Made by a program: the position numbers and the translations under genes. A DNA stretch of 64,000 bases from Catonia carolina (Eukaryota > Arthropoda > Insecta > Hemiptera > Achilidae): NCBI GenBank assembly GCA_035578175.1, contig JAQMRL010000006.1, positions 18,945,506 through 19,009,505 of the forward strand. The letters are read 5' to 3'. This document shows, in pieces, positions 11,348 to 22,603 of this stretch (position 1 is the stretch's first letter; the number at the start of each line of letters is the position of its first letter). The notes under the pieces were generated by a model. It ran no database searches, was not told the DNA's origin, and saw nothing but the letters and a program-made list of their open reading frames with translations.

Positions 11348-11755
11348 GTTGTTTAGGTTATCAGCCGAGAGGCTGGTTTGAACCTCTTAGAGGCTTTCCT
11401 AAAGTATAAAACGAGGAGTGAGGTGGTTTACTATTGCCTTCCTCACTAAGTGGAAAAGTATGCTTATCAGTATACCAGTGCCCTCTGAAAAGCTACTACA
11501 TCTACATCTATTTTCCACTCGTCAATGACACTTTCACTTCATTCGCCACAGGGTTTGGGTGTATAATGAAATTCATTACTCTCAGGGGAGATAACTCTGA
11601 CTAGTGTCTTTTACACGTCTACCTCTTCTGTTCTTAAATGGTTCAGTTATATAATTGACTGACCATGTGATAAGAAACAGTACTATTTTTTGTAGCACTG
11701 GAACTAGCAGATCGAGTCCAAATAATTTAATACTCCATCTCGCTGATATGGCTTA
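11348..11755 (-). mobile_element. Rep-C retroposon, diverged
   Basis: It runs in reverse orientation from TGTTGTTTAGGTTATCAGCC to about GATATGGC. Several small indels are present. At 11756-11815 the sequence repeats an internal Rep-C piece (TATCAGCATGCCATGCCCTC), so a partial second copy or internal duplication is attached. Confidence 0.7.
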
Positions 11756-11815
11756 TCAGCATGCCATGCCCTCTGAAAAGCATCTACGTTTTACCCTACT
11801 TATGACACTTTCACT

Positions 11816-12262
11816 TCATGCTCAGTCTAGACAATTTAAAAAGCTACAACTTTTATTTCAAACATTTATTTGTATAACGCTTAGTTTAGGGGTAATATGT
11901 GATTTTATGTTTATTTTTCATGAAAATCTGTAAAAAAAGGATTTTTTGAGATTTCGGCTTTGGTATGCAGTTTACGACAAAATGTATAACATAATTTGTA
12001 GAACATTATAAGATCTGCAACTTTTATTTTGGGCATTTTTCTCTAAATAGCTTTAGTTAAGTTTAGTTTTCTCTATACAGCCTAGCATAAAAGAGTGATT
12101 TTCCGTATTATTAACCCATTCTAAGGTTTATTTTCATTTTGCATCATTCACTCATGATTAAAATAATGTTAGTTTATTTGTAATGTATTATTACTATTGT
12201 TACATTATATTGGTCATTATTTTAATTGGCAAGAGAAAGTCGTGTGAATGTTCAAATAGGAT
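11816..12262 (+). repeat. Rep-D fragment, 3' half
   Basis: It carries the AAAAAGCTACAACTTTTATT and GTATAACGCTTAGTTTAG blocks, the CATTCACTCATGATTAAAAT block, and the end TTGGCAAGAGAAAGTCGTGT. The 5' half is absent, replaced by the partial Rep-C piece. Confidence 0.7.
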
Positions 12263-12264
12263 TT

Positions 12265-13220
12265 TTTAAATATGAACCTAAGTATTTTCCTATTACTACA
12301 AAATGGGGAACAAATTATCTTAAACAGCTCTGACTCTTTTACAATAAGTAAAGCACAATTAATTCAAACCTCCTGTATGTCGTAGGCTTCAAATTCATAT
12401 GTGCGTTATTAATTACAGAAACAGTAAACCATAGGTAATGGAGCTACAGTTAAATGACCTAACTTGCTGGCAAGGTAACTCATTTATTTAATGATAATAA
12501 CTTGATGATAATACTGACAACCGTAATAATTATGGGTGTTTTGAGTGTGTAAACTGTATGTGTGTGTGTATGTGTGTTCGTGCATGTGCGTACAACCTAC
12601 ATTTTAAGTCCTCCGTATCAGTTAACATGTACAATACACTGGAACTATAATACTTGTCCCTTTAACTTGTTATACAAATCCTATAAGCGGCCTTAAAACA
12701 TTGCACTATAATTTATTTTCATATCATCGCTTTTAATTAACTATACTTCGACAATAATCTGAAATTGACTAATGCAGTTGTGTGTTTAATACACTCCATT
12801 TAATCATATTACTTCTTTAATTAACTTATTTTATAATTATTATTTTTCATTTATAGTATAAGCTCTTTTTAGTTGAATAAATTTGAAATTATAAAATGTA
12901 TAGTAATTTATGTTTTATGTAAAATGTATTTAAGCGGATTTGATACTTTATGAAATATATTTTTAATCTATAAATATTATAATATGATATTAATGCGGGT
13001 AATTTGCAAAATTTTCATATTTCGCATAATTATGTTATTGTATGTGACATGATATGGTCTTGTTTTTTACAGAATAGAATGTCTTTTATATAGTATTAGC
13101 TTTCCTTCGGTATGTTTGAGAAACTGGGTGAACGGTTTTCCATTTGGCGGAAAAGTAAAGGTTATTTGTTACATTTTCTTTTAATAGAAAAATAATAAAT
13201 CTTTTAATAGAAAAAAAATA
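12265..13220. other. AT-rich spacer
   Basis: No gene or family recognised. An interrupted (GT)n tract lies at about 12540-12590. Confidence 0.6.
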
Positions 13221-13222
13221 AT

Positions 13223-13618
13223 CTGCCCATAACAGACAGGTAGAGTGTCAAATTATTTACACTCAATCAGTTCGTTGCAGGGCTAAAATAAATAGTTCTG
13301 TTTCTTATCACATGGTCAGCCAATTAAATGACTAAATCATTTAAGAACAGTAGAGGTAGAGGTGTAAAAGACACTAATCAGAGTTATCTCTTCTGAAAGT
13401 AATGAATTTCATTATACAGCCAGACCCTGTGGTGAATGAAGTGAAGGTGTCATTTACAGAGTGGAAAATATGTACTTTTCAGAGGGCCCGGCATGCTGAT
13501 AAGCGTACTTTTCCACTCAGTGAGGAAGGCAATGGTAAACCACCTCACTCCTCGTTTTACTTAGTAAAACCTCTACAGGTTCAAACCAGCCTTTTGGCTG
13601 ATGACCTAAACAACAACA
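13223..13618 (+). mobile_element. Rep-C retroposon, complete reference copy
   Basis: This is a plus-orientation copy starting CTGCCCATAACAGACAGG and ending GGCTGATGACCTAAAC then (AAC)n. The likely duplication is AGAAAAATAAT on the right and the same text with three extra A residues on the left. A small hairpin near the 3' end (CAGCC...GGCTG) precedes the tail, as expected of a 3' end recognised by a LINE reverse transcriptase. Positions 13402-13650 hold an open frame shared with other copies. Confidence 0.8.
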
Positions 13619-13892
13619 GAAAAATAATACCATTCTGGAAAACGTTTTAGGGGGTCTTTTCCGTTATTAGCCCCCCAAAAAATTGTCACTTTTGTGGATT
13701 TCGTTCGTAATCTTACAGTATTTTAACGATAAAAATGGGAAAAATATTTAAAAAAATCTTACTCTAATATTCTTCAAGTTAAGGTTAAATACAGGTAGAG
13801 TCAAATACATTAATTTTCTCAATATTGTTACTGTATGTAGCTAATAATGAAATATAAACTCATTAATTACGTGACATCATTAAATTAAATAC

Positions 13893-14110
13893 AGTAAGAT
13901 CCCGGTTATCCAACCTTCGCTTATCCGATTTTTGGTTTATCCGACGTGACTGATTGTGGCGAACGTGAATTGATAAGCAAGGGGATAATATTAGCGTTGA
14001 CGAGCAACCTCATCTGATACAATGGTGATTCAGCATTGTCTTGATATTGCCGTCAAAAAGGGCACATATCTTTAACGTAAACTTCACCTAAGCAATCATC
14101 TACAATAGAG
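13893..14110 (+). mobile_element. pogo/Tigger-like terminal sequence
   Basis: CAGTAAGATCCCGGTTATCC, followed by CTTCGCTTATCCGATTTTTG and TTTATCCGACG, is the typical terminal style of pogo/Tigger DNA transposons. No transposase follows here. The matching right end was not found, so this is an isolated end or a decayed non-autonomous copy. Confidence 0.6.
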
Positions 14111-14276
14111 TTTTTACGAAATTTTTTTTATCTTTTATTTTGAATCTTTAACACTGTACTTTAAAGAACAACCAAAAGATGAGAAAACATTGATATTAAA
14201 TTTGGAATAATAATGAACGTAATATATACTGAAGTATGAAAAAAAAGTATTCCTGTATGTTGCCTACTTTTAAATT

Positions 14277-14687
14277 TTATATCTCTTCTAAACCACTCTT
14301 GCTGCTGCACAACACTTCCGTTTTGTTCTTATTAATTTTCGTAAGGTCCTTTCTTATGATCTCATTCATTCCATTTATCATATCGGCTAGTTCTTTCTTT
14401 GTCTCAGCTAATACCACTACATCACCGGCGAATTTCAGCATTTTTATTGTTTCTCCTTGAATTTTAATTACTGCGTCAAATTTTTTTTTCACTTCATTTA
14501 CAGCCTCTTCTATACACAAGTTAAAAAGTAGTGGTGTCAATGAGCAACCTTGTCGTACAACTTTTCTTACAGCAGCTTCTTTTTCGTACTCCTTAATTCT
14601 CAAAACAGCCGTTTGATTCTTATACAGACCGTAGATATTTTTTCTTTCTGTGTATTTAAATCCTAGCCTTTTCAACGTTTTAGACAA
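14277..14687 (-). pseudogene. Non-LTR retrotransposon reverse transcriptase fragment
   Basis: A 136-codon frame matches the palm of a LINE reverse transcriptase: RQGCSLTPLLFNLCIEE at residues 45-61, then the region of the catalytic motif at about residues 87-90. There the expected F/Y-A-D-D reads FAGD, so one catalytic aspartate is lost. A LAETKKELADMINGM stretch follows. The N-terminal endonuclease and the fingers are missing. The 5' and 3' ends are both truncated, so this is a dead fragment. The RTE- or jockey-like lineage is uncertain. Confidence 0.8.
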
Positions 14688-14699
14688 TTATATTTAGAT

Positions 14700-16140
14700 A
14701 ATTTATATTTAAAAGAATTAAATTAACTGTAATGTTGTAAAACAATGTGTTCGGGACTATATAAATTTTATGTTAAGTTTTATTCAATTCATCAGTTTAT
14801 TTTGTGTACTATTGTACGATATCATTTATCGGTTTTAACCAACGAGGATTGTTTTCTATCTGCACATACAAAAACTGTTTTAAACTGAACTGGACAGCCG
14901 CCCGCTTACTAGATACGTGAATGTTATAACTGACATGTCCTACACTTCTCCTGGAGTCTCCAGGGCGCAAAAAAAAAACAGAAATAGACGCTATCTTGTT
15001 GTAACACTGTTCCATCCGGCCTTATCCGCGATTGCTAACGCTATACTTTAAAAATGCAATAATGCTAACATTCCGCTACACAGATTGATATTTAATTCAC
15101 CCGCCGCAATGGTTTAACGCGTTGGAAACACTCCGAAAACTAACCGATCAAATACAGTCCTCTTCAAGATCTTTAGTAGCTCACCACTCAACGAAAAGCC
15201 ACTGGTACCAGCTGGTAAGTCGCAGGACTTCTAAGGTGAGTGGAAATCAACTTTTTATTTATCGACAGTAAGCTGTTATACGCTCCACCTCTGACCCTAC
15301 CACAAAGGTTAATTAAATAATATTGTCGTCCATCATTTACCTTTTTTATGAATATTTTGTAAATATTACAGGATTTTTTTAAAAATAATACGTAACCTAA
15401 TTGCATTGTTATTATTTATGTATTTATTATTTAATATAAATCACTCTTACTTGTTCACTCAATTGAATAGGGCGCTGTCAACTTTGTAAATGTGTGGTGT
15501 ATAGTATGTACAATAATACATAACAGTACTTGCACGCATTCTGGTGGCATGTTCATTAATCAGAGAATGTGACCCGTGTTGATGAATACTGTGCGCTTTG
15601 ATTTATCGTTTCTAGGTTGTCACATGGCCGATCTAACCTGCTCGTACTTCATTCATTTTCAAATCTATGCCGTACCGTTTTCTTTACATCGTTTTTGTTA
15701 CGGGCGCTATTATTTTGTGTTAAATGAATTTTAGTCGGTATTACTTAACAATAAAAATAAATGCATTATATCTGCAGTATTTATCAACTGTTATTTGACA
15801 TGAATTGATTTGAATTGTTATTGTTTTTAAAAAATATACAGTAGCGGAATGTAGAAATATATTTATTTTACCATAATTTGAAAATATAAGTGGAACTTTC
15901 TATATAATATTCAATGTTTTTCTTTCTCCCAAAAGTAAGTGGATAAATATAAGTTACAGGGTAGTTTAAAATTAAATTATATCTTTGAAGCTGATTTTAT
16001 AGCTACGGTTAAGAAAAAGTGCTTCGTTGTGAGTTACGGTTGGTGAAAAATTTCGCCCGGATTTCATTATCCTTGTGCAATGAGTTCATATTGAAATCTT
16101 TAAGGATTTAATAAAAATTTAAACTTTGTAGTATTACCAT
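14700..16140. other. Spacer with no recognised gene
   Basis: AT-rich with a slightly GC-richer part at 14820-15240. Short frames there carry no recognisable domain. Confidence 0.5.
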
Positions 16141-16143
16141 GGG

Positions 16144-16514
16144 AGTTTAGGTCATCTTACCTTTTAGAGGCTTTACTAAGTAAAACTAGGAGTGAAGTGG
16201 TTTACCATTAACTTCCTCACTGAATGGTAAAGTATGCTTATTAGCATTCCAGGGCCTCTGAAAAGGATCTACTTTCCACCCTGCAAATGAGAACTTCACT
16301 TCATTCATCACAGGGTCTTGGCTGTATAGTAAAATTCATTTCTCTCAGAGGAGATAACTCTGGCTAGTGTATTTTACACCTCTACCTCTTCTGTTCTTTA
16401 AAGCTTCAGTCATATAATTAGCTGACCTTTGATAAGAAACAGAACTATTTTTTTACCCTTTGAATAAGCAGATCGAGTGCAAATAATTTAACCTTCCACC
16501 TGCCTGTTATGGGC
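16144..16514 (-). mobile_element. Rep-C retroposon, diverged
   Basis: It runs in reverse orientation from GGAGTTTAGGTCATCTTACC to CCTGTTATGGGC. It lacks about 20 bp of the terminal hairpin region. No clear target duplication. Confidence 0.7.
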
Positions 16515-16599
16515 AAATCGTATCGTCTGTAATCACAAAACTGTAATACACCAGCTCCTTAGAACTATACACTTTGTAGTTTTAAAGATACTTATCTAA

Positions 16600-16735
16600 A
16601 ATGAACCACGAAAATTGCACATTTCCGCTTATGCAAGAGATAAAGATGAAAATAAGTGACACCAACAGTTCAGACTGGGATTCAAACCCAAGACCTCTGT
16701 CATAGAAGCCGTTTTTGCTGACTACTACAGAGAAA
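16600..16735 (-). repeat. tRNA-derived SINE fragment
   Basis: On the minus strand TGGGTTTGAATCCCAGTCTG forms a B-box-like T-arm, preceded by GGCTTCTATGACAGAGGTCT. It resembles the SINE-B type or the related copy at 28700, and is too short and diverged to place more exactly. It is not a functional tRNA, since no acceptor stem pairs. Confidence 0.45.
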
Positions 16736-16739
16736 GTAG

Positions 16740-17760
16740 TAGAGTATGCTCATTTAAATGAAAAAATATAACATATGAAGAGTAGTGTTTTAAAACTTTT
16801 TATATGTAGTGGGTTTTACTACATTTTGTCCTAATTCTTTATTGTATTAATTTTTCCATATATATGCCTTGAAGTAACGGATGCTGATCACGTAATTTGT
16901 CTGGAAGATAGAAATGGGATTATTTAACATCCAACAAAGTTAATATTAATATAATGATTATCGAGTGTGAATCATTTATGTGTCAGATCACTTGAATTTT
17001 AAACTTATTTACACAAACACACGTGCAGAAATCACTATAGGATTTAATAATGTACAAAGAAAAATAAATCCTTCTTGAGTGGTGCAGAGATTTCATATTT
17101 ATACAATGGGAGTTAATTTCCTGCTAAAAGAAAGCATTCGTGAAAATATAACAAACTTAGGGGGTTTACTACATCAAGTGTTTTCACTGGCCAATTCAAC
17201 CACATTGTATTAGTATTGACGTTGTATGTAGTGGTATGGGTGTGTTATAGTGATGGTGAAGGGGTCACATGTCTCATGCACACACTTCACCATTATTCAT
17301 CCCCTTACGTTGTACATCTAAGTGAATCATGGACAATTCATGGACTCGTCAACATCAGTCCTACCATTAAGAATATAACGCCCTTCTTAGTTTGTTTTGT
17401 ATACTACAGCCATTGGTTGGACCCTTTTAACGAAGTTGATTGCTTCATTAGGCTGTTTCAAATCTTATTATTTATTAATTTGGTGTTAATATTTGTGCGT
17501 GGGTTAACTTTAATGCGGATTTAATAATACTTAAAAAGAATGGAGATACCTAATCATTATTTTTTCCACAGAATTCAAAATATTAATTCCTTGTGGTTCG
17601 TACTTTCTCAACCTTACGTGAAACAAAACGAGTAACTTTGGTGTTAATGAGCTATTATTTTAAAATTTCACGTGATTGAAGTTCCGACGACCAAAGATCA
17701 ATTTATTTTGAAATTTTAAGTTAGCTCTTAATCCCAAGTTAAGTTAACTTAAGTTAGCCC
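16740..17760. other. Spacer with no recognised feature
   Basis: AT-rich. The 102-codon plus frame at 17216-17524 has no recognisable domain and I do not call it a gene. Confidence 0.5.
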
Positions 17761-18400
17761 GAGTCTAGGCGAGCACACGCGAATGTGTAAAGCTGGATTT
17801 TACGGTCTTCGCTCAGTCCTACATGTGTAAATTGAGCTTATGTGTAAATGCTTACGCTCAAGCTGTCTTGATTCCACTCGCCTCGCGACTAATCTAGTTG
17901 GTAGTCGATTTTTTGGCCGCGAAGCTGGGCGACTGGCGTGCTCATTTATTCGCCATACTCGGGCGCTACAAATGTCGCTGTCTAGCGAGTTTGCGATGTT
18001 TACGGTTACTGTGGTATGCTGTTGTGTTATCGTTTTGATGCAGTTATTGTTATTGCGTTAACGATGGGTAAATGGTCAAATGATCAGTTTTAAGGTTTTT
18101 AGACTAATACCAATCGGAACCGGTTGTACGGAACTCTAACGACAAGTTTCACAAAGATAAGTAACGATGCATATTGCCGGCTAAGTAGCACTTTAAACGT
18201 TCTAGTGGCGAAATTAAGGGGATTCCGTAATGAAAAAAAATTTATTTATTTTTGTTTTTGCTGATTATTATAGCTTGAATTCCCCTCTTTAAAATTCTGT
18301 ATTTACATAACGCACGTACCATGTGCCAAGGACAACTTTACACCGCCCGGTCCGGGCGATCGCACGGACCATGTGCGCCCAGACTTAGACCAGCCTTTCC
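17761..18400. other. GC-rich block with possible degenerate terminal inverted repeats
   Basis: The composition is distinctly higher in GC than on either side. The left edge reads GAGTCTAGGCGAGCACACGC, and the reverse of the right edge reads TAAGTCTGGGCGCACATGG, which is partly similar. The centre holds (CG)-containing text such as CGGTCCGGGCGATCGC. It could be a decayed DNA transposon of hAT type. No transposase and no convincing 8-bp duplication were seen. Confidence 0.3.
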
Positions 18401-19270
18401 GGTCATTCTAAGGTACTCAATTGTGTACACAGATTTTATCACAGTATTACAATGAATTTTATTGTCTACGTGTTAAAATTTTATTTTGTATAAATTTTTA
18501 ATCATTTGTATATTCTAAATAAAGTTCATGAAACGGCATTGGATAGGTTATTCCTTTCGTATTAGTAATAAATATTCGAAATGAGTCATAGAGTTAGTTT
18601 TTTGGTTTTTAAATTTTTTTTTAATATAAATATTGCAATAAAATTTAAATTTCATTGTCGATGTTACAGAATGATTTAGTATCTATTGTGTTTTGGCCAT
18701 TCAAAATTATATGGTCATTTTTATATTTGATTGTATTCTTGAATACAATTACAAGAATGACGTCCACGGTTGTAAATTAATACAAGTTTAGGTGTTTAAA
18801 CATTAACTATTCCCCTCATCTTTTTTAGTTTTCATTTTGAGTCGTATGTTATTACTATTATTATTATTATTGTTATTATTATGATTTAATTCAAAAGTAT
18901 TTTATGACAGTTTAAATAATGCTACATAAACATTTAATTTATTACTATTTTTATTACATATTTATTCGGTAATTATACAGGAAGGAAATAATGATTTTAT
19001 GAATGTTTATTATACAGACGAATTGTTGAGGAAATGACATCGTTCAGTGCCCACCACAATAAATGATGATGCACATATGTAAAAACGTTATGGGCATTCG
19101 TAAACATATACAGGGTGTTCAAGAAATATGATTACTGACTTCATTTCTGTATTATGTATAGGCGAAAAAAAATAATTTAATGATTTGCACATTCATCACT
19201 AATTCTCTAACTTCTCGATCATCTCTAGCGATGCGAAATTCAACAAATTTGTTCCATAAAGGTTGAACAG
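18401..19270. other. AT-rich spacer with a CAGGGTG end-like motif
   Basis: Low-complexity sequence, including an (ATT)n-like tract near 18850-18885. ATACAGGGTGTTCAAGAAAT at 19109 looks like another end of the CAGGGTG-type TIR family. Confidence 0.45.
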
Positions 19271-19274
19271 AAAA

Positions 19275-19450
19275 AATATCTGGTGTGAACAGTCACGCGA
19301 CTTTCTTTTGCCAATGTAAATAATAAACTATATAACATATGTTTAATCATGAGTGATTGACGCAGAATGAAAATCAACCTCTGTAGAACTCAAAAATACG
19401 GGAAATTAATGATTGCCTTTGAGCTAGGCTCTACGGAGAAAAATATTATT
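19275..19450 (-). repeat. Rep-D fragment, 3' end inverted
   Basis: It begins TCTGGTGTGAACAGTCACGC then GACTTTCTTTTGCCAATG, the reverse of the Rep-D 3' end, and continues into the GAAAATCAACCT block. It then joins the Tigger fragment. Confidence 0.65.
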
Positions 19451-19494
19451 AATAAAAGTTGTTCGTGAAAATAAAACATGCCTTAGTAAAAGAG

Positions 19495-19992
19495 AAAGTT
19501 ATTCTTTTATGGACAATTGCCCTACACATTCGTCTTCTGTCTTAAAAAAGTTAGTAAACCTGAAGCTTGTGTTTTCCCTCCAAATACCACGTCGAAACTA
19601 CAACCAATGGATCAAGGTGTTAAAAACTCAAAAAATGTATTTATAGAAAACAGGTTCTCAAGAGACTTATTATTGCGTCGTAAAATGACAAACCTATTGG
19701 AAATGTTATTAACCTCAGGCTGTCAGAATTAGTAAAGGTGTGGCAAAATGAAGTAGCGGAATCGCCGATAAAAAATTGTTTTTTTAAAGCCGGCTTCTCT
19801 GAAAAATCTTTTGTGAAAGAAGTTAATGTACTAACGCTTATTGAGGATTGTTGGGTTCATTTACAGTTGGCAAGCATGATCAACGACGATATTTCACTCA
19901 ATGAATTTTTAAGGGTAAATGAAGAAGTTATTGTAGCAGAATATCCAATAGATGCATGTTTTTTCATTATTTTTAACCAAAATACAATATAA
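19495..19992 (+). pseudogene. pogo/Tigger-like transposase fragment (DDE)
   Basis: Across two open pieces this reads as the C-terminal part of a pogo/Tigger/jerky-type DDE transposase. The first frame gives MDNCPTHSSSVLKK near 19513; the next, one base shifted, gives VFPPNTTSKLQPMDQGVK, the diagnostic block around the last catalytic acidic residue. After a stop at 19730 a third stretch (19738-19992) gives NCFFKAGF and a downstream helical region. At least one frameshift and one in-frame stop make it a pseudogene. The N-terminal CENP-B-type DNA-binding domain is missing. A jockey-type fragment follows about 110 bp downstream. Confidence 0.85.
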
Positions 19993-20104
19993 TTTAAATA
20001 TAGTGCGTAGCTTTATAATACTGTACAAAAAAAACTTTATTATAAAGAAATACTGTTTTTTAGGGAATATGGTTACAGTCGATTAATTTTACGTAATATA
20101 AGTA

Positions 20105-20766
20105 GAAGTACTAATGAGAAAAAACCAGCGTTTCACTTAATCGAAATTTCATTATATCCAACCATGGCTTCAAAAATGGAGAGTGAAGATCAATAGTGCA
20201 AAATGTTACATTTACAATGCGGAGAAATACTTGTCCACCAGTTAAACTTGGAGGTGTTGATTTACCACAAAGTGAAGTTGTGAAGTACCTGGGTATGCAT
20301 CTTGACAGGTGGTTAACTTGGAAAACCCATGTGAGAATGAAGAGGAATGAATTAAATTTAATATACAAAAGGATGTACTGGCTGATTGGCGGGAGCTCTT
20401 TACTCTTTCTTTAGAATAAGTTGCTGCTTTACAAAATGTTACTTTAACCAGTTTGGTTGTACGGCGTTCAACTTTGGGGAACTACCAGCAGAAGTAACCA
20501 TAGAGGTAATTCAAAGGTTCCAGAATAACGTTCTTCGGGCCATAACAAGGGCACCATGGTTTGCAAGGAATGCAGAAATACAACATTATTGCAATCTTCG
20601 TGATGTAATGGACGAAGTCAGGTGTTTTAATAGAAAATATCAGGCAAGACTTGAAATTCACGAAAATGAATTAGCCATAAATCTTCTAAACAATGCAGAA
20701 GTTTGGCGCCTGAAACGTTACCATGTTTTGGACTTGTCTGAAAGAGTTCAAATGTACAAAAATTAA
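20105..20766 (+). pseudogene. jockey-clade LINE reverse transcriptase C-terminal fragment
   Basis: The sequence around 20160-20200 reads QKWRVKINSAKC in one frame. It continues after a frameshift as VVKYLGMHLDRWLTWKTHV (20196-20414), then after further shifts as a thumb/C-terminal region with IQRFQNNVLRAITRAPWF and downstream DVMDEVRCFNRKY (20386-20766). This is the typical end of jockey-like ORF2 after the catalytic core. The YADD motif and endonuclease are absent, and at least two frame breaks exist. The poly(A) expected after the stop is not clear. Confidence 0.85.
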
Positions 20767-20769
20767 AAG

Positions 20770-21610
20770 TATTCCATATTGTAAAATGTAATTTTCTCTT
20801 TTAACATATGAGTAATTGATATAATTAGATGTACTCAGGGTAATGAGGCCTCAACTTGTGATTTGTAAATTCAAAGATTTGTTTATAGTTTATTTTTAAA
20901 AAAACTGATTGCAAATATGTTAATTTTGAAAAAAAAAATATAAAAATTTTTAAAAGGAATCTACAGTTTCAATATGTGGAGGTCTGACTGTATTTATACC
21001 GTAATAAAAAATCGTACGGTATTTTTTTTAACACCCAGTGTTTATGTGGGGACGTAAAAGACATTGGTAAATATACCTATATGCACATTGTTAATGGTTA
21101 ATGTAAAACGTGCTATGTCATAAATTATCTTAGTAAATTTTATAATGTTCGTATGTTTCAAGTTAGAATAATGTTTTGAACAGCTGACACAATAATAGGT
21201 AAAAGCACTTATATAAACAAACAATTGCAATATATGACACCATAACCGTTTATAATTCATATAATCGCATATATAAACAATTATCCTTCATAATTGTTTG
21301 AGAGGTTATATGTTTCATGATATAATTAGTTACGGATGAAACATTATAATGATGTATAATAAATTTGTAATTTTATCATCATTATTATTTAAGATTTTTA
21401 TTATGTTATTGTTCTAAAAATATTGAAGATAACGTGGGAAATTTTGAACGTTTATTGTATCCGTGTTTGTATTTATGTCTTATGTGATTTAATTATTATT
21501 GTTTAGTTTAAATTTTTTAATATTGCTTAGTGCTAAGATGCGTTTAATTTTCAAACATTTATACGTTTCTGTTCATTATATTTTCAAAATTTTATCAATT
21601 TTCATGGTTT
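20770..21610. other. AT-rich spacer
   Basis: No gene, RNA or repeat family recognised. Confidence 0.6.
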
Positions 21611-21613
21611 TTT

Positions 21614-21743
21614 ACTTTTTCTTGCCTATATGAATATATAGGAAGGAAAGTATTGTTTTCATGCCGATTTTTCGAAATCGAGTTTTCACCGGATCTATAC
21701 TTTTTCAGACCCCCTGAACCCAAAAAACATGTTTTTAGCGAAT

Positions 21744-21788
<45 letters not shown>

Positions 21789-22555
21789 ACAAAATATCTC
21801 ATAAACGGAACATTGTACGAACTTGAAACTTAAGTTACATACCACTACCGGACCCGACACAAACATTTTCATCAAAATCTGTCAACCGGAAGTAGTAGTT
21901 TATTCGTGTAATTTTTCACTTTTTTGCGATTTTCTCAAAAACTGGTCCTACGATTTTTTTAAAAATCGCCTGGTTTACTAAACGTTTTATGCTCTACAAG
22001 ATAGGGTAGGCGCCATCTTGGCTGAAATTCTTGGTAAGGGTGTTTTCACGTAGAAACTTTGTTTTTTTAAGATTACGGCTTTAATATGCATTTCAGCGCA
22101 AAAATGTATTCAATAAAAGTTGTAGACAATTTTAAATCCTACAACTTTTATTTCAAACATTTTTTTGTATAACGCTTAGTTTAGCGGTAATTAGCGATTT
22201 TCTGTTTTTTCTCACGAAAACGTGTGAAAAATCGATTTTTTTAATATTTCGGCTTTAGTACGCATTTTACGACAAAAGTGTATATAATAAAAGTTATAGA
22301 AAATTAAAAGATCTACAACTTTTATTAAAGCATTTTTCTCTACCGAGCCTAGTTTAGCGTAAAAGAGTGATTTTCCGTATTTTTAAGCCAAACTGAGTTC
22401 GATTTTCATTTTGCGTCATTCACTCATGATTAAAATAAGGTTATGTTTATTGAGGTGAGTTTTTTGTTTATTTCTAATATTTTATTAATAATGTTAGGTT
22501 TATTGTTAATTATTTGCATTGGCAAGAGAAAGTTGTGTGAGTGTTTCACACTAGA
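21614..22555 (+). repeat. Rep-D, complete reference copy
   Basis: The unit is about 940 bp. It starts ACTTTTTCTTGCCTATATG and ends GGCAAGAGAAAGTTGTGTG, then AGTGTTTCACACTAGA, so its two ends carry an inverted CTTTCTCTTGCC-like motif (12-13 bp). Inside are a (GT)n tract (21744-21792), a GTCAACCGGAAGTAGTAGTT block and two diverged units of roughly 190 bp with CTACAACTTTTATT. No protein is encoded. Every copy seems to be flanked by T-rich DNA. I cannot assign a superfamily: short TIRs suggest a non-autonomous DNA transposon, and the small hairpin at the 3' edge would also suit a Helitron-like origin. Confidence 0.75.
21744..21792. repeat. (GT)n microsatellite inside Rep-D
   Basis: About 16 uninterrupted GT units followed by ATGTGT interruptions. 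The same position is a GT tract of varying length in the 6.4, 44.2 and 53.2 kb copies. Confidence 0.9.
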
Positions 22556-22603
22556 TTTTTTACATTGAAATAAAGAGAAATCTAATTTACCGAATACAGG
22601 GTC

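Noticed and set aside
13402..13650. A protein gene of about 82 aa shared with 7681-7929 and 22605-22895
   Set aside because: The frame lies inside the Rep-C retroposon and is broken in other copies (36.3 kb). The shared text is explained by repeat identity.
17216..17524. 102-codon plus frame
   Set aside because: Hydrophobic, no recognisable domain, and no support from neighbours.
21614..22555. Rep-D as a confirmed Helitron
   Set aside because: One copy ends CTAGA after a hairpin, but most copies read CCAGA, and no constant A/T insertion border was seen.
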